From positions 1-64,000 of the forward strand of contig JBJOHV010000089.1 of assembly GCA_046047495.1 (NCBI GenBank): DNA of 64,000 nucleotides. The letters are read 5' to 3'. The notes under the pieces were generated by a model that made no database searches, had not been told where the DNA came from, and saw only the letters and a program-made list of their open reading frames with translations. Source of the DNA: NORP240 sp046047495. GTDB taxonomy: Bacteria; Pseudomonadota; Gammaproteobacteria; Pseudomonadales; Pseudohongiellaceae. Position 1 is the stretch's first letter; each line of letters starts with the position of its first letter. Shown piece by piece: positions 18,482 to 27,338 of the stretch. Position numbers and translations under genes: made by a program.

Positions 18482-19223
18482 GGCCGCGGAGCCTCCGGCG
18501 TTTGACATCGTCAATGCCGCCGGCTCCGCTGACATGCTGCTGCTGTGCGACCATGCCTCTCACCGTGTGCCCCTGGCCCTGCACCAACTGGGCCTGACGG
18601 CGCAGCAGTTGCTGGATCATATCGGCTGGGATGCCGGGGCCGCGGAGGTGGCTTTGCAAATGTCCCTGTTGCTGGACGCACCCTTGATCCTTTGCAACTA
18701 CTCGCGCCTGGTGATCGATTGCAACCGCTCGCCGGACAGTAAGCAGTCCATTCTCGAACGCAGTGATGGCACGGTGATTCCCGGCAATGAGCGGCTGACG
18801 GAGCAGGCGCGGACGCTTAGGGTGCGGGAGATCTTTGAGCCTTACCACCAGGCCATCGCGGCCCATCTGGACGCACGCGCCACCGGGTCGACGGCGCTGC
18901 TGAGCATTCACAGTTTCACCCCCATGCTGGCCGGCCGCCTGCGACCCTGGTCGGTGGGGGTTTGCGCGGGCACGGACCGTCGTCTGGCGGATCCCCTGTT
19001 GTCGGTGCTGCGACAGCAGCTGGACAGCAGTGTGGGTGACAATCAGCCCTATTCCATCGAGACCAACGTGGACTACACACTGCCTTTTCATGCCGGGCAG
19101 CGGGGGCTGCCCAACGTCATGCTGGAAATCTCCCGGGACCAGATCGAAAACCCCCGGGGCGTTATGCGCTGGGCGCAACACCTGGCAACGGCATGGCAAC
19201 GGGCCCTGACGATTCTCCAATGA
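18465..19223 (+). CDS. N-formylglutamate amidohydrolase family protein
   Basis: 252 residues with the family motifs CDHASHRVP (about residues 28-36), HIGWDAGA, RLVIDCNRSP, SIHSFTPM and GDNQPYSIETN. This family (COG3931/PF05013) hydrolyses N-formylglutamate in histidine degradation, but many members act outside hut operons. No other hut gene is in the window, so HutG activity is not assured. The ATG lies inside the transglutaminase-like gene (17-bp overlap), suggesting a joint function on a gamma-glutamyl or N-acyl-glutamate compound or peptide. It is probably cytoplasmic. Confidence 0.88.
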   Translation: MKLLYEAAEPPAFDIVNAAGSADMLLLCDHASHRVPLALHQLGLTAQQLLDHIGWDAGAAEVALQMSLLLDAPLILCNYSRLVIDCNRSPDSKQSILERSDGTVIPGNERLTEQARTLRVREIFEPYHQAIAAHLDARATGSTALLSIHSFTPMLAGRLRPWSVGVCAGTDRRLADPLLSVLRQQLDSSVGDNQPYSIETNVDYTLPFHAGQRGLPNVMLEISRDQIENPRGVMRWAQHLATAWQRALTILQ

Positions 19224-19248
19224 CCCGCCCGGGGTGTATGCTCAATCC

Positions 19249-20109
19249 ATGTTCCCCGCCTACCGGCCATCCCTGTTGAAATTCACCGCCAGCGCGACCT
19301 TGCTGCTGCTTCTGGCCCTGTCGATATCCGGCACACTGGATCGCCGGGCCGATGCTCCCCTGGCCGCCTCCTTCGAGCGCGCCCTGATCACCTTCGCTGT
19401 GGTGCGGGGCATCAATGCCATCGTGTCCGTGGTACAGGGAACGGAGGTGGCCATCGAACCCGCCGGCGTGGGTGTGATCCTGACCCCGGGCCAGGTGTTC
19501 GATCCCATCAATGACCTCATCGAGCAGTTTTCCTGGATCGTGCTGGCGGCCAGCGCCTCCCTGGGGGCCCAGCGTGTCCTATTGAGTATCGGTGGCAGCG
19601 TGGCCGCCCAGGGCGTGGTGGTACTGGCCATCGTGGTGTTGCTGGGACTGCAGTGGCGACCCTCACTCCTGGCTCCGGGCTGGCGGACCCTGCTGTCCCG
19701 TCTGGCCCTGGGTGTGCTGCTGGTGCGGTTTGTGGTGCCCCTGGTGGTGATTCTCAACGAGGCGGTGTACGCCAGTTTTCTCAGCGCCCGCTACGATACC
19801 GCCTACGCGGCCCTGGAACAGACCGAGCAGGAGGTACAGGCCCTGCAGGAGGCGGAGAGTGCCGCCCTGGCCGGTGAGCCTGATGCGGGCATGCTGGAGG
19901 CCATCGCCCGCTGGTACGACCGCACCACCCAGCGCATCAATGTCTCCGCCCGCCTGCAGGAATATGAGGCGAAACTGTCCAATGCCAGTGAACGCATCGT
20001 GGACCTCATCGTGGTGTTCGTGCTGCAGACTCTGGTATTTCCCCTGCTGTTCCTGTGGCTGATGGTCAAGGCTGGCGGCGCGGCCATCACGGGCCGCCTG
20101 TGGCGCTGA
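19249..20109 (+). CDS. Multi-span inner-membrane protein of unknown function
   Basis: 286 residues from the ATG at 19249 (a GTG at 19234 adds five). Hydrophobic segments include SATLLLLLALSISG near the N-terminus, one around WIVLAASASLG, GVVVLAIVVLLGL, LGVLLVRFVVPLVVIL and a final LIVVFVLQTLVFPLLFLWLM. Between the fourth and the last lies a roughly 80-residue charged, coiled-coil-like region (ALEQTEQEVQALQEAE). I recognise no family. It starts 25 bp after the amidohydrolase gene and may be the last gene of that short operon. Hairpins follow at 20134-20157 and 20181-20194. Confidence 0.75.
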   Translation: MFPAYRPSLLKFTASATLLLLLALSISGTLDRRADAPLAASFERALITFAVVRGINAIVSVVQGTEVAIEPAGVGVILTPGQVFDPINDLIEQFSWIVLAASASLGAQRVLLSIGGSVAAQGVVVLAIVVLLGLQWRPSLLAPGWRTLLSRLALGVLLVRFVVPLVVILNEAVYASFLSARYDTAYAALEQTEQEVQALQEAESAALAGEPDAGMLEAIARWYDRTTQRINVSARLQEYEAKLSNASERIVDLIVVFVLQTLVFPLLFLWLMVKAGGAAITGRLWR

Positions 20110-20133
20110 TACCCCAATCCATAAAAGCGGAAG

Positions 20134-20194
20134 CCGGCGCGCTGAGGTGAGCGCCGGGCTCGACCTGGGCGGGTTGCGCTGCCCCGGCCGGGGC
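20134..20194. terminator. Two GC-rich inverted repeats, possible terminator region
   Basis: CCGGCGC (20134-20140) pairs with GCGCCGG (20151-20157) across ten bases, and GCCCCGGCCGGGGC (20181-20194) is a perfect 14-bp palindrome. They lie in the 128-bp gap after the membrane protein gene. Neither has a T-tract, so intrinsic termination is uncertain. Confidence 0.35.
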
Positions 20195-20237
20195 CCTATG
20201 CTCGAATCCAAACCCTGTTTTCATTCCGGAGCCAGCC

Positions 20238-21698
20238 ATGAAGCGAGATCCCGAAGGCACCCGTCTCCCCATCAAGATCGACAGCACCTCCAACGGCGAA
20301 TATGAGCCCGTTCCCCTGTCTGAACTCAATGAGCAGGCCAACCGGCTGGCTCACCAGCGGGCCGATGAAAATTCCCGGCGCCTGCGCCAGACCCGCCGCA
20401 AATTTCTCATTTCCAGCTGCGGAGCCGCCAGCACCCTGCTGGCCTTCAACGAAGCCAATGCCCTGGCCGGCAAACGCGGCGGGTATTTCGAACTGGACCG
20501 GGAAGCGGGCCTGGACCGTTTTGCCGCTGCCGAGCAACTGCAGGGCAACGAGTTCATCTTCGACGTGCAGGGCCATTACGTGAATCCCAACGGCGACTGG
20601 CTCAGCCAGCTGCCGGAATCGGCCAGGCCCTACGCCCAGATGGAAAAGGCCAGCTGTGAAGCCGCCAGTGAACCAGGCAGCCGCGCCTACCTCAATTGTT
20701 TGTCGGCCGATGAATTCATCAAGGATGTATTCCTGGACAGCGATACCCACATCATGGTGCTGTCCTTTGTGCCCTCCACCCGGGAGCGGGAACCGGTCAC
20801 CATCGAGGACGCCGATGCCACCCGCCGCATCGTGGCGGATCTGCAGGGCAGCAAGCGCCTGATGATCCATGGCCGTGTAAACCCCAATCAGGAGGGCGAT
20901 TTGGAAGCCATGGACGAACTCGCCGCCAACTGGAACATCAGCGCCTTCAAGACCTACACCCAGTACGGCCCCGGCGGCACCGGCTATTTTCTCCACGACG
21001 AACCGGGTATCGCCATGATCGAGCGGGCCCGGCGTCTGGGGGTGCGCAACATCTGCGTGCACAAGGGCCTGCCCTTCGGCCCCCAGTCCTATGAGCACAG
21101 CCAGTGTTCCGACATCGGTATCGTGGCAAAGCGCTTTCCCGACATGAACTTCCTGATCTACCACTCCGGCTTCGTGGCCACGGTGCAGGAACAGGCCTTC
21201 CAGCCCGGCGCCGGCCGCGACGGCATCGACACCCTGATCCAGTCCCTCATCGACAACGAGGTGCCACCCAATTCCAATGTCTATGCGGAATTGGGAAGCA
21301 CCTGGCGCTTTCTGATGCGGGATCCGGACAATGCCGCTCATGCCCTGGGCAAGTTGTTCCGTTACGTGGGGGAGAACAACGTGCTGTGGGGCACCGATTC
21401 CATCTGGTACGGCTCCCCCCAGGATCAGATCCAGGCCTTCCGGACGTTCCAGATATCAACCGAGTTCCAGGAACGCTACGGCTACCCCGCCATCACCCCC
21501 GAGCTGCGCCGCAAGGTGTTCGGCCTCAATGCCGCCGGCCCCTATGGCATCAGTGAGGAGGAGATCCGCCTGCATACCGGTGCCGATACGGTGGCCCGGC
21601 GCAAGGCCAATTACCAGAACGATCCGCAGCCGAGCTTTCTGACCTACGGGCCGAAGAACCGCCGGGAGTTTCTCAATTTCCTCAAGTGGACCGGTTGA
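20238..21698 (+). CDS. Tat-exported amidohydrolase (COG2159-like)
   Basis: 486 residues. Residues 1-50 are a hydrophilic extension, followed by a twin-arginine motif RRKFLISS at 53-60 and a hydrophobic stretch (CGAASTLLAF). The rest is a TIM-barrel amidohydrolase of the PF04909 type. The first metal-binding position reads DVQGHYV, where H-x-H would be classical; HKGLPFG and WGTDSIWYG mark later active-site strands. It is probably periplasmic. Family members decarboxylate or hydrolyse aromatic and other organic acids; the substrate is unknown. The ATG at 20238 has GGAG 11 bp upstream. It converges with TgpA, the stops being adjacent. Confidence 0.8.
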   Translation: MKRDPEGTRLPIKIDSTSNGEYEPVPLSELNEQANRLAHQRADENSRRLRQTRRKFLISSCGAASTLLAFNEANALAGKRGGYFELDREAGLDRFAAAEQLQGNEFIFDVQGHYVNPNGDWLSQLPESARPYAQMEKASCEAASEPGSRAYLNCLSADEFIKDVFLDSDTHIMVLSFVPSTREREPVTIEDADATRRIVADLQGSKRLMIHGRVNPNQEGDLEAMDELAANWNISAFKTYTQYGPGGTGYFLHDEPGIAMIERARRLGVRNICVHKGLPFGPQSYEHSQCSDIGIVAKRFPDMNFLIYHSGFVATVQEQAFQPGAGRDGIDTLIQSLIDNEVPPNSNVYAELGSTWRFLMRDPDNAAHALGKLFRYVGENNVLWGTDSIWYGSPQDQIQAFRTFQISTEFQERYGYPAITPELRRKVFGLNAAGPYGISEEEIRLHTGADTVARRKANYQNDPQPSFLTYGPKNRREFLNFLKWTG

Positions 21699-23768
21699 TC
21701 AGCCCTGCCGCCCACCACCGGTAGATGGTGTCAGGCGCCAGCGGCCGGGGCGTACTCGGACCAGGGATTTTTTGAGACCGGCCAGTGACCGCCTGCGGGA
21801 TGATTCATCCAGCAGGGCCGGAGCATAGTTGAGCTTCACATACAACTCCGTGAGTTGCCCCATCTGCTCAGCCAGATCAGGCCGCCGGGCACTGACCCGG
21901 CGGCAATAATCCATGGGGCCCTCGCCGCGCTGGCGCGGCAGGCCGGCATTGGCCAGACGGCGGCAGAATTCCAGATAGAGTTTTTCCGCGGCGGAATGGC
22001 GCCGGTCCGGACGGATGCGAATCACGGCCAGCGCCACGCAGAACACCACCAACGCCCCTGCCCCCAGCAGCAGCATCAACACCTTGCGTTCGGTGACCTG
22101 GCCGAACAGGCGCTCGAACAATTGGAACTGCACCTCCTCATCGTAGCTCACCACCCGCCGGTTCCACTCGTACTCGATGGCATCCAGACGCAGTCGCAGA
22201 CTGTTGATCAGGCCGATACCCCGCAGCCGCGCCATGGTGAACAGGGATTCGTTGAGAAACTCCGGATCATCCTGCAGGGCCGCCTCCACCCCCAGTTCGA
22301 TACGCTCGGGAGACACCGCCGCCGTGGGATCGAAGCGCACCCAGCCTTCCCCCTCCAGCCACACCTCGCTCCAGGCATGGGCGTTGTACTGGTACACCAT
22401 CAGGTAATCTTCATAACGGTTGTATTCGGCCCCGTGATAGCCCACCACCACCCGCGCCGGAATGCCGGCCGCCCGCAGCAGATAGGTGAAGCTGCTGGCG
22501 TAGTGCTCGCAGAATCCCTGGCGGGTGTTGAACAGGAAGTCGTCGATGCGGTCCTCACCCAGCAGGGGCGGTGTCAAGGTATAGAAAAACGGCTGCTGCT
22601 GGTAAAGGGCCAGCACGGCGTACACCAGATCCCGGTCGTTGGCATAGGTGGCACGCAACTGGCTGGCCAGTTCCCGGGACCGGGGATTGCCGTCCGCCGG
22701 AATCTCCAGGGACCGGGCCCGCACCGAGCCCAGCAGCACCCCGTCGGTGGTGAAATCATCGTAGCTGCGCACGTTGTAGGAGATGCGCTGGTTCACCACA
22801 CCGCCATAGAACAACTCATAGTTGCGACCGCGGTAGACGTTGCCGGACACCGGCTCCGCCAGGTGCAGGGCAAACAGCCAGGGTTGCTGGGTCGCTTCCA
22901 TGATGATGTTGTAGCCATTGGCCTCGCCGTTGATCTCCAGGCGACCGGGGTAATCCAGCTGGGTGCCCGAGCGGGCGGCGGCGGCGGACAGGAAGGAACT
23001 GCTGCGGCGCCGCCAGGTGAGTCCGTCGAAATCCTCCAGCACCAGGCCACGCCAGTACAGGTCCCGGTGAAGGGGCGGCGCACCGTCATCGAAGGTGACC
23101 CGGAACGCCAGCTGGGCTGAACGTCCCAGCTGACTGATGTCACCCGGGGTCATCTCGTCGGAGACACCGGTACGGGTTGTGGACGTCTGTATGGGTACGG
23201 CCCACAGTGGCGCGATACGGGGAAACACCAGGAACAGCACCACCATCAGGGGCACGCTCTGGGCGGTGATGCGCAGGGCCAGCCCCAGGGTGCTGCGAGT
23301 CTGCTGCAAATGGGGTGACCGGTTGACCGCCACCATGGCGGCCACCACCACCAGCACCACCACCGTCACGTACAGGGTGGTCACCGCACTCTGGGAGTAG
23401 ATGAAGGCCACCAGGGACATCACGAAACACAGGGAGATCATCACGAACACATCCCGCTTGCTCTGCATCTCGATGAGCTTGAACACAAAACCCAGGGCCA
23501 GCAGGCTGGCGGCGCTGTCCAGTCCCACCCCCAGGCTGCGGATCTGGGATGCCGCAACCAGCAGGGTGAACAACACCACCAGCACCCGGGTGCGTTTGCC
23601 GGGATAATCCAGGTGTCCCAGATAGATCAAACCACGCCACACCAGGCAGGCCACGGCGATGGCGCTGATCCACACCGGCATGCGCAGGCTCTGGGGGGCC
23701 AGGGCCAGCAGGACCGCCAGCAGGATCCACAGCAGTGCAGCACGGGGAATCTGCCAGCTAATTTCCAT
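21699..23768 (-). CDS. tgpA: TgpA family transglutaminase, membrane-anchored (DUF3488-TGc-DUF4129)
   Basis: 689 residues from the ATG at 23768, which has GGGAGGG just upstream; a longer start at 23795 is less likely. About six N-terminal transmembrane helices (DUF3488) precede a periplasmic transglutaminase core with Cys420 (RQGFCEHYASSF), His464 (YNAHAWSEVW) and Asp (VRFDPTAAV), all intact. One more helix (VLMLLLGAGALVVFCVALAVI) and a cytoplasmic DUF4129 tail follow. The Pseudomonas aeruginosa homologue TgpA is essential. It is last of the MoxR-DUF58-TgpA operon and overlaps DUF58 by 11 bp. The target is unknown. Confidence 0.92.
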   Translation of the reverse strand: MEISWQIPRAALLWILLAVLLALAPQSLRMPVWISAIAVACLVWRGLIYLGHLDYPGKRTRVLVVLFTLLVAASQIRSLGVGLDSAASLLALGFVFKLIEMQSKRDVFVMISLCFVMSLVAFIYSQSAVTTLYVTVVVLVVVAAMVAVNRSPHLQQTRSTLGLALRITAQSVPLMVVLFLVFPRIAPLWAVPIQTSTTRTGVSDEMTPGDISQLGRSAQLAFRVTFDDGAPPLHRDLYWRGLVLEDFDGLTWRRRSSSFLSAAAARSGTQLDYPGRLEINGEANGYNIIMEATQQPWLFALHLAEPVSGNVYRGRNYELFYGGVVNQRISYNVRSYDDFTTDGVLLGSVRARSLEIPADGNPRSRELASQLRATYANDRDLVYAVLALYQQQPFFYTLTPPLLGEDRIDDFLFNTRQGFCEHYASSFTYLLRAAGIPARVVVGYHGAEYNRYEDYLMVYQYNAHAWSEVWLEGEGWVRFDPTAAVSPERIELGVEAALQDDPEFLNESLFTMARLRGIGLINSLRLRLDAIEYEWNRRVVSYDEEVQFQLFERLFGQVTERKVLMLLLGAGALVVFCVALAVIRIRPDRRHSAAEKLYLEFCRRLANAGLPRQRGEGPMDYCRRVSARRPDLAEQMGQLTELYVKLNYAPALLDESSRRRSLAGLKKSLVRVRPGRWRLTPSTGGGRQG

Positions 23769-24762
23769 GGCCGCTGCCCTCCCCCTGGCTGCCATACAGG
23801 GCCAGTATCTCCAGCAGGCGGTTGCGGTGCTGCTGCCCCTTGGCCGGCGCCACCTCCTGACCCGGCAGACGCAGGCCGAAGGCGGTGGAGCCGCGGGCCA
23901 GGGTCAGCACGCAGTAACAAAGGCGCGACAGACGTTCCTCGGTGGAGAAGCCATAGAACATATCCCAGTCCAGCCAGATGCGGTCGTCCGCGTACTCGAC
24001 GAACTGCTTCACCTGCATGCCCTGCCCCCGTGCCACATTCTTCCATGCCACCTGTTTCATGGAATCCCCGATCACGTAATTGCGCAGGCCGTAGAAATCC
24101 TCACTGCCGTCACGGGTCATCAGCGACTCCCCGGAACCGGAACGGGAGGCCATGGCCTGCTCGATGGCCACCGGCACCGGTTTGGGATACACCAGGCACC
24201 GCATGTCCAGGTCCACCACCGACCAGGCGCGGGCCAGTCCCAGGGGATAATAGGTGGTGACCCGCAACCGGGGCGCGCGCATCAGTCCGCGGCGGGTGGC
24301 TGCAGCAAAGACACTGACCGTAGCCTGGTCCGCCTCCACGAGATCCACGCGGGTGACATGACCCCCTTGAAAGCCCAGCTCCAGGGCCTCGTGGCGCTGA
24401 CGGGGATCGCGGCTCAGCTGCACCTGAAAGGCCGCATCCTCGCCGCAGAACACCGGACGGGACGGCAGCGCCGTCAAGGTAAGCCGGTGCAGATTGTTGA
24501 AGCTGTGGATCACTGTGAGGATAAACAGGCTCACCATCAGAAAGGCCAGCCCGAAAGCCAGACTGATGGCGTAGTTGATGGCGGCGATGAACACCAGACC
24601 TGCGGCACCCAGAAACATCAGTCCATGGCGACTGGGAATGATGTAGATAGTGCGCAGGTGCAGCGTGGTCTGTGGGGTGGGCCTCAGGCGACCGGCCATC
24701 CAGTCCCGGATGCGCCCCTGCAACCCGGCTGTGGCGCGGGCCTCAGCCAAGGACATCGACAT
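23758..24762 (-). CDS. DUF58 domain membrane protein (second MoxR module)
   Basis: 334 residues from the ATG at 24762, which overlaps the MoxR gene by 20 bp. Two adjacent N-terminal helices (IIPSRHGLMFLGAAGLVFIAAINYAISLAFGLAFLMVSLFI region, about residues 35-75) anchor it in the inner membrane. The DUF58 signature is SEDFYGLRNYVIGDSMKQVAWKNVAR, with WLDWD further on. It differs clearly from the soluble DUF58 protein at 2376-3353. It is always seen between MoxR and TgpA in Pseudomonas-type clusters and is presumed to form a complex with them. Confidence 0.9.
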   Translation of the reverse strand: MSMSLAEARATAGLQGRIRDWMAGRLRPTPQTTLHLRTIYIIPSRHGLMFLGAAGLVFIAAINYAISLAFGLAFLMVSLFILTVIHSFNNLHRLTLTALPSRPVFCGEDAAFQVQLSRDPRQRHEALELGFQGGHVTRVDLVEADQATVSVFAAATRRGLMRAPRLRVTTYYPLGLARAWSVVDLDMRCLVYPKPVPVAIEQAMASRSGSGESLMTRDGSEDFYGLRNYVIGDSMKQVAWKNVARGQGMQVKQFVEYADDRIWLDWDMFYGFSTEERLSRLCYCVLTLARGSTAFGLRLPGQEVAPAKGQQHRNRLLEILALYGSQGEGSGHGN

Positions 24763-25744
24763 CGTGCAGCAGCCGCTGCACCAGAGAGGCGCCGGTGTGG
24801 CCATCCTCGTCGGTGCTGGCCCGCAGGCGGTGTTCGATCACGGAGGGCAGTATGGCCTGCAGGTCTTCGGGAATCACATGCTGACGGCCGCTCATCAAGG
24901 CCCATGTGCGCGCGGCCAGCATCAATGACAGGCTGCCCCGGGGCGACAGGCCAAAATGGAAATCCGGCTTGCTGCGGGTGTAGGCGATGATGCGTTGCAC
25001 ATAGTCCAGCAGGGAATCGCTGACCGCCACCTTGCCCGCCATGGCGCGGATGGCCACCACGTCGGCCGCCGACAGACATTGCTGTACCTTCTCGGCGCTG
25101 TCCCTCGAATGGTTGTTGAGCAGCAGCTCCCGCTCCGCCTGGTGGTCCGGGTAACCGAGGCGCAGGCGCATGAGGAAGCGGTCCAGCTGGGATTCCGGCA
25201 AAGGATAGGTGCCCGCCAGGGTCACCGGATTCTGGGTGGCGATCACAAAGAACGGTTGTGGCAGGGGGCGGGTCTGCCCCTCCACCGTCACCTGCCCCTC
25301 CTCCATGGCCTCCAGCAGGGCGCTCTGGGTCTTTGGTGTGGTGCGGTTGATCTCATCTGCCAGCACCAGCTGGGCGAAGATCGGCCCGGGATGAAACACG
25401 AAACTCTGGGTCGTCTGGTCAAAAATCGAGATGCCCAGGATGTCCGCCGGCAGCAGGTCGCTGGTGAACTGGACTCTGTTGTATTGCAGGCCGAAAGCCC
25501 GGGCCAGGGCGTGGGACAAGGTGGTCTTGCCCATGCCGGGCAAATCCTCGATCAGCAGATGACCGCCGGAGAACAGGCAGCACAGGGCTAGACGGATCTG
25601 CTGGCTCTTGCCCAGCAACGCCTTGCTGACCTCGGCGATGGCCACGTCCACTTTTTTTTCGATCTGGGAGGCATCCAATCCGGCTGGTGTCTTTAGCGTC
25701 GGTGTCTTGTCGAGACTGGCCGAATACATCGCTTGTTTATCCAC
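24743..25744 (-). CDS. MoxR family AAA+ ATPase (second MoxR module)
   Basis: 333 residues. Walker A is DLPGMGKTTLSHALA, Walker B is LVLADEINRTTPKTQSALLE, and sensor motifs are in ATQNPVTLAGTYPLPESQLDRF. The C-terminal lid has FGLSPRGSLSLMLAARTWA, where the Arg finger SPRG is typical of MoxR. It belongs to the TgpA-linked subtype and has a longer N-terminus than the first MoxR. It is the first gene of the DUF58-TgpA module and begins 25 bp after the purF stop in the same direction, so some read-through from the purF block is likely. Confidence 0.93.
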   Translation of the reverse strand: MDKQAMYSASLDKTPTLKTPAGLDASQIEKKVDVAIAEVSKALLGKSQQIRLALCCLFSGGHLLIEDLPGMGKTTLSHALARAFGLQYNRVQFTSDLLPADILGISIFDQTTQSFVFHPGPIFAQLVLADEINRTTPKTQSALLEAMEEGQVTVEGQTRPLPQPFFVIATQNPVTLAGTYPLPESQLDRFLMRLRLGYPDHQAERELLLNNHSRDSAEKVQQCLSAADVVAIRAMAGKVAVSDSLLDYVQRIIAYTRSKPDFHFGLSPRGSLSLMLAARTWALMSGRQHVIPEDLQAILPSVIEHRLRASTDEDGHTGASLVQRLLHDVDVLG

Positions 25745-25769
25745 GCTTCAGGCTGCTCCTGCCTGCCAG

Positions 25770-27296
25770 CTAACCCTCGTTATTGAGGTCTGCAAACAGG
25801 TCGTTTTCTTTGGAAAAATGGGATTTATGTGTCAACTGCTTGGCGGTATCGCAACGGGCCTGCTCCAGCTTTTGCAGGTAGCCGTCATTGACATCACCGG
25901 TGATGTACTTGCCATCGAACACCGAGCACTCGAACTGGGTGATCCTGGGATTGCCTTCGGTGGCGGAGTCGATCAGATCCTGCAAGTCCTGGAAAATCAG
26001 CCAGTCGGCGCCGATCAGCTGCTGCACTTCCTCGTCGGTTTTGCCGTTGGCGATCAACTCGCTGGCGGCAGGCATATCGATGCCATAGACATTGGGATAA
26101 CGGATGGCCGGTGCCGCGGAAGCAAAATACACCCTGCGGGCGCCGGCTTCCCGGGCCATCTGGATGATCTGTTTGCAGGTGGTGCCCCGCACGATGCTGT
26201 CATCCACCAGCAATACATTCTTGCCCTTGAACTCCAGCTCGATGGCGTTGAGCTTCTGCCGCACGGATTTTCGCCGCTGGCTTTGGCCGGGCATGATGAA
26301 GGTGCGTCCGATGTAGCGGTTCTTGACGAAACCCTCCCGGTATTTGATACCGAGGCGGTTGGCCAGCTCCAGGGCGGCGGTGCGGCTGGTGTCGGGAATC
26401 GGTATTACCACATCGATGTCGTGGTCGGGACGCAGGCGTCGCAGTTTGTCCGCCAGCTTCTCACCCATGCGCAGACGGGCCTTGTACACCGAGATGCCGT
26501 CCATCAGGGAATCGGGCCGGGCAAAATAGACATGCTCGAATATGCAGGGTGTGTGGGGACCCGGCTCGATACACATCCGGGTGTGCAGACGCCCCTGGAC
26601 ATCCACATAGACCGCTTCACCCGGCGCCACGTCCCGTTCGATGGAAAATCCCTGGGAATCCAGGGCCACGCTCTCCGAAGCGATCATGTATTCCCTTTGA
26701 CCATTGTTCATGCGGCTGCCGAACACCAGGGGGCGGATGCCATTGCGATCACGGAAACCCACGAGCCCATAGCCTGCCAGCATGACCACCGCGGCATAGC
26801 CGCCGCGGCAGCGGCGATGCACCCCCGCCACCGCAGCGAACACATCCATGGGATCCGGCACCACCTTGCCGGCACGGGCCAGCTCATGGGCGAACACATT
26901 CAGCAGCACTTCGGAATCGGAATCGGTGTTGATGTGGCGCAGATCGGTATTGAACAGCTCCTCCACCAGCTCGGCGGTATTGGTGAGATTGCCGTTGTGG
27001 GCCAGCGCCAGACCGTAGGGGGAATTCACATAGAACGGCTGGGCCAGGGCCGGACTGGAGCTGCCGGCAGTGGGATAGCGCACATGGCCTATACCCATCT
27101 GGCCGGTGAGGCGGCGCATGTGACGGGTGCGGAACACATCCTTCACCAGGCCGTTGTCCTTGCGCAGATTGAGCTTGCCGTAATCACTGGTCATGATACC
27201 CGCCGCATCCTGGCCGCGGTGCTGCAGGACGGTGAGCGTATCGTAGATACACACGCCCGCGTTGGATCTTGCCACCACTCCTACCAAACCGCACAT
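25770..27296 (-). CDS. purF: Amidophosphoribosyltransferase
   Basis: 508 residues starting MCGLVGVV at 27296. Upstream starts are excluded because Cys2 must become the N-terminal nucleophile after Met removal. The glutaminase half includes GIGHVRYPTAGSS, and the PRPP-binding loop is VLLVDDSIVRGTT near residues 355-370. The enzyme makes 5-phosphoribosylamine from PRPP and glutamine, the first committed step of purine synthesis. It lies downstream of cvpA with a 42-bp gap, the classic gammaproteobacterial order. No PurR-type operator was seen directly upstream; expression is probably from the long upstream operon or a local promoter. Confidence 0.97.
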   Translation of the reverse strand: MCGLVGVVARSNAGVCIYDTLTVLQHRGQDAAGIMTSDYGKLNLRKDNGLVKDVFRTRHMRRLTGQMGIGHVRYPTAGSSSPALAQPFYVNSPYGLALAHNGNLTNTAELVEELFNTDLRHINTDSDSEVLLNVFAHELARAGKVVPDPMDVFAAVAGVHRRCRGGYAAVVMLAGYGLVGFRDRNGIRPLVFGSRMNNGQREYMIASESVALDSQGFSIERDVAPGEAVYVDVQGRLHTRMCIEPGPHTPCIFEHVYFARPDSLMDGISVYKARLRMGEKLADKLRRLRPDHDIDVVIPIPDTSRTAALELANRLGIKYREGFVKNRYIGRTFIMPGQSQRRKSVRQKLNAIELEFKGKNVLLVDDSIVRGTTCKQIIQMAREAGARRVYFASAAPAIRYPNVYGIDMPAASELIANGKTDEEVQQLIGADWLIFQDLQDLIDSATEGNPRITQFECSVFDGKYITGDVNDGYLQKLEQARCDTAKQLTHKSHFSKENDLFADLNNEG

Positions 27297-27338
27297 GCAG
27301 ACACCCCGACGCAACTGACGAACATGATTAACCGACCC

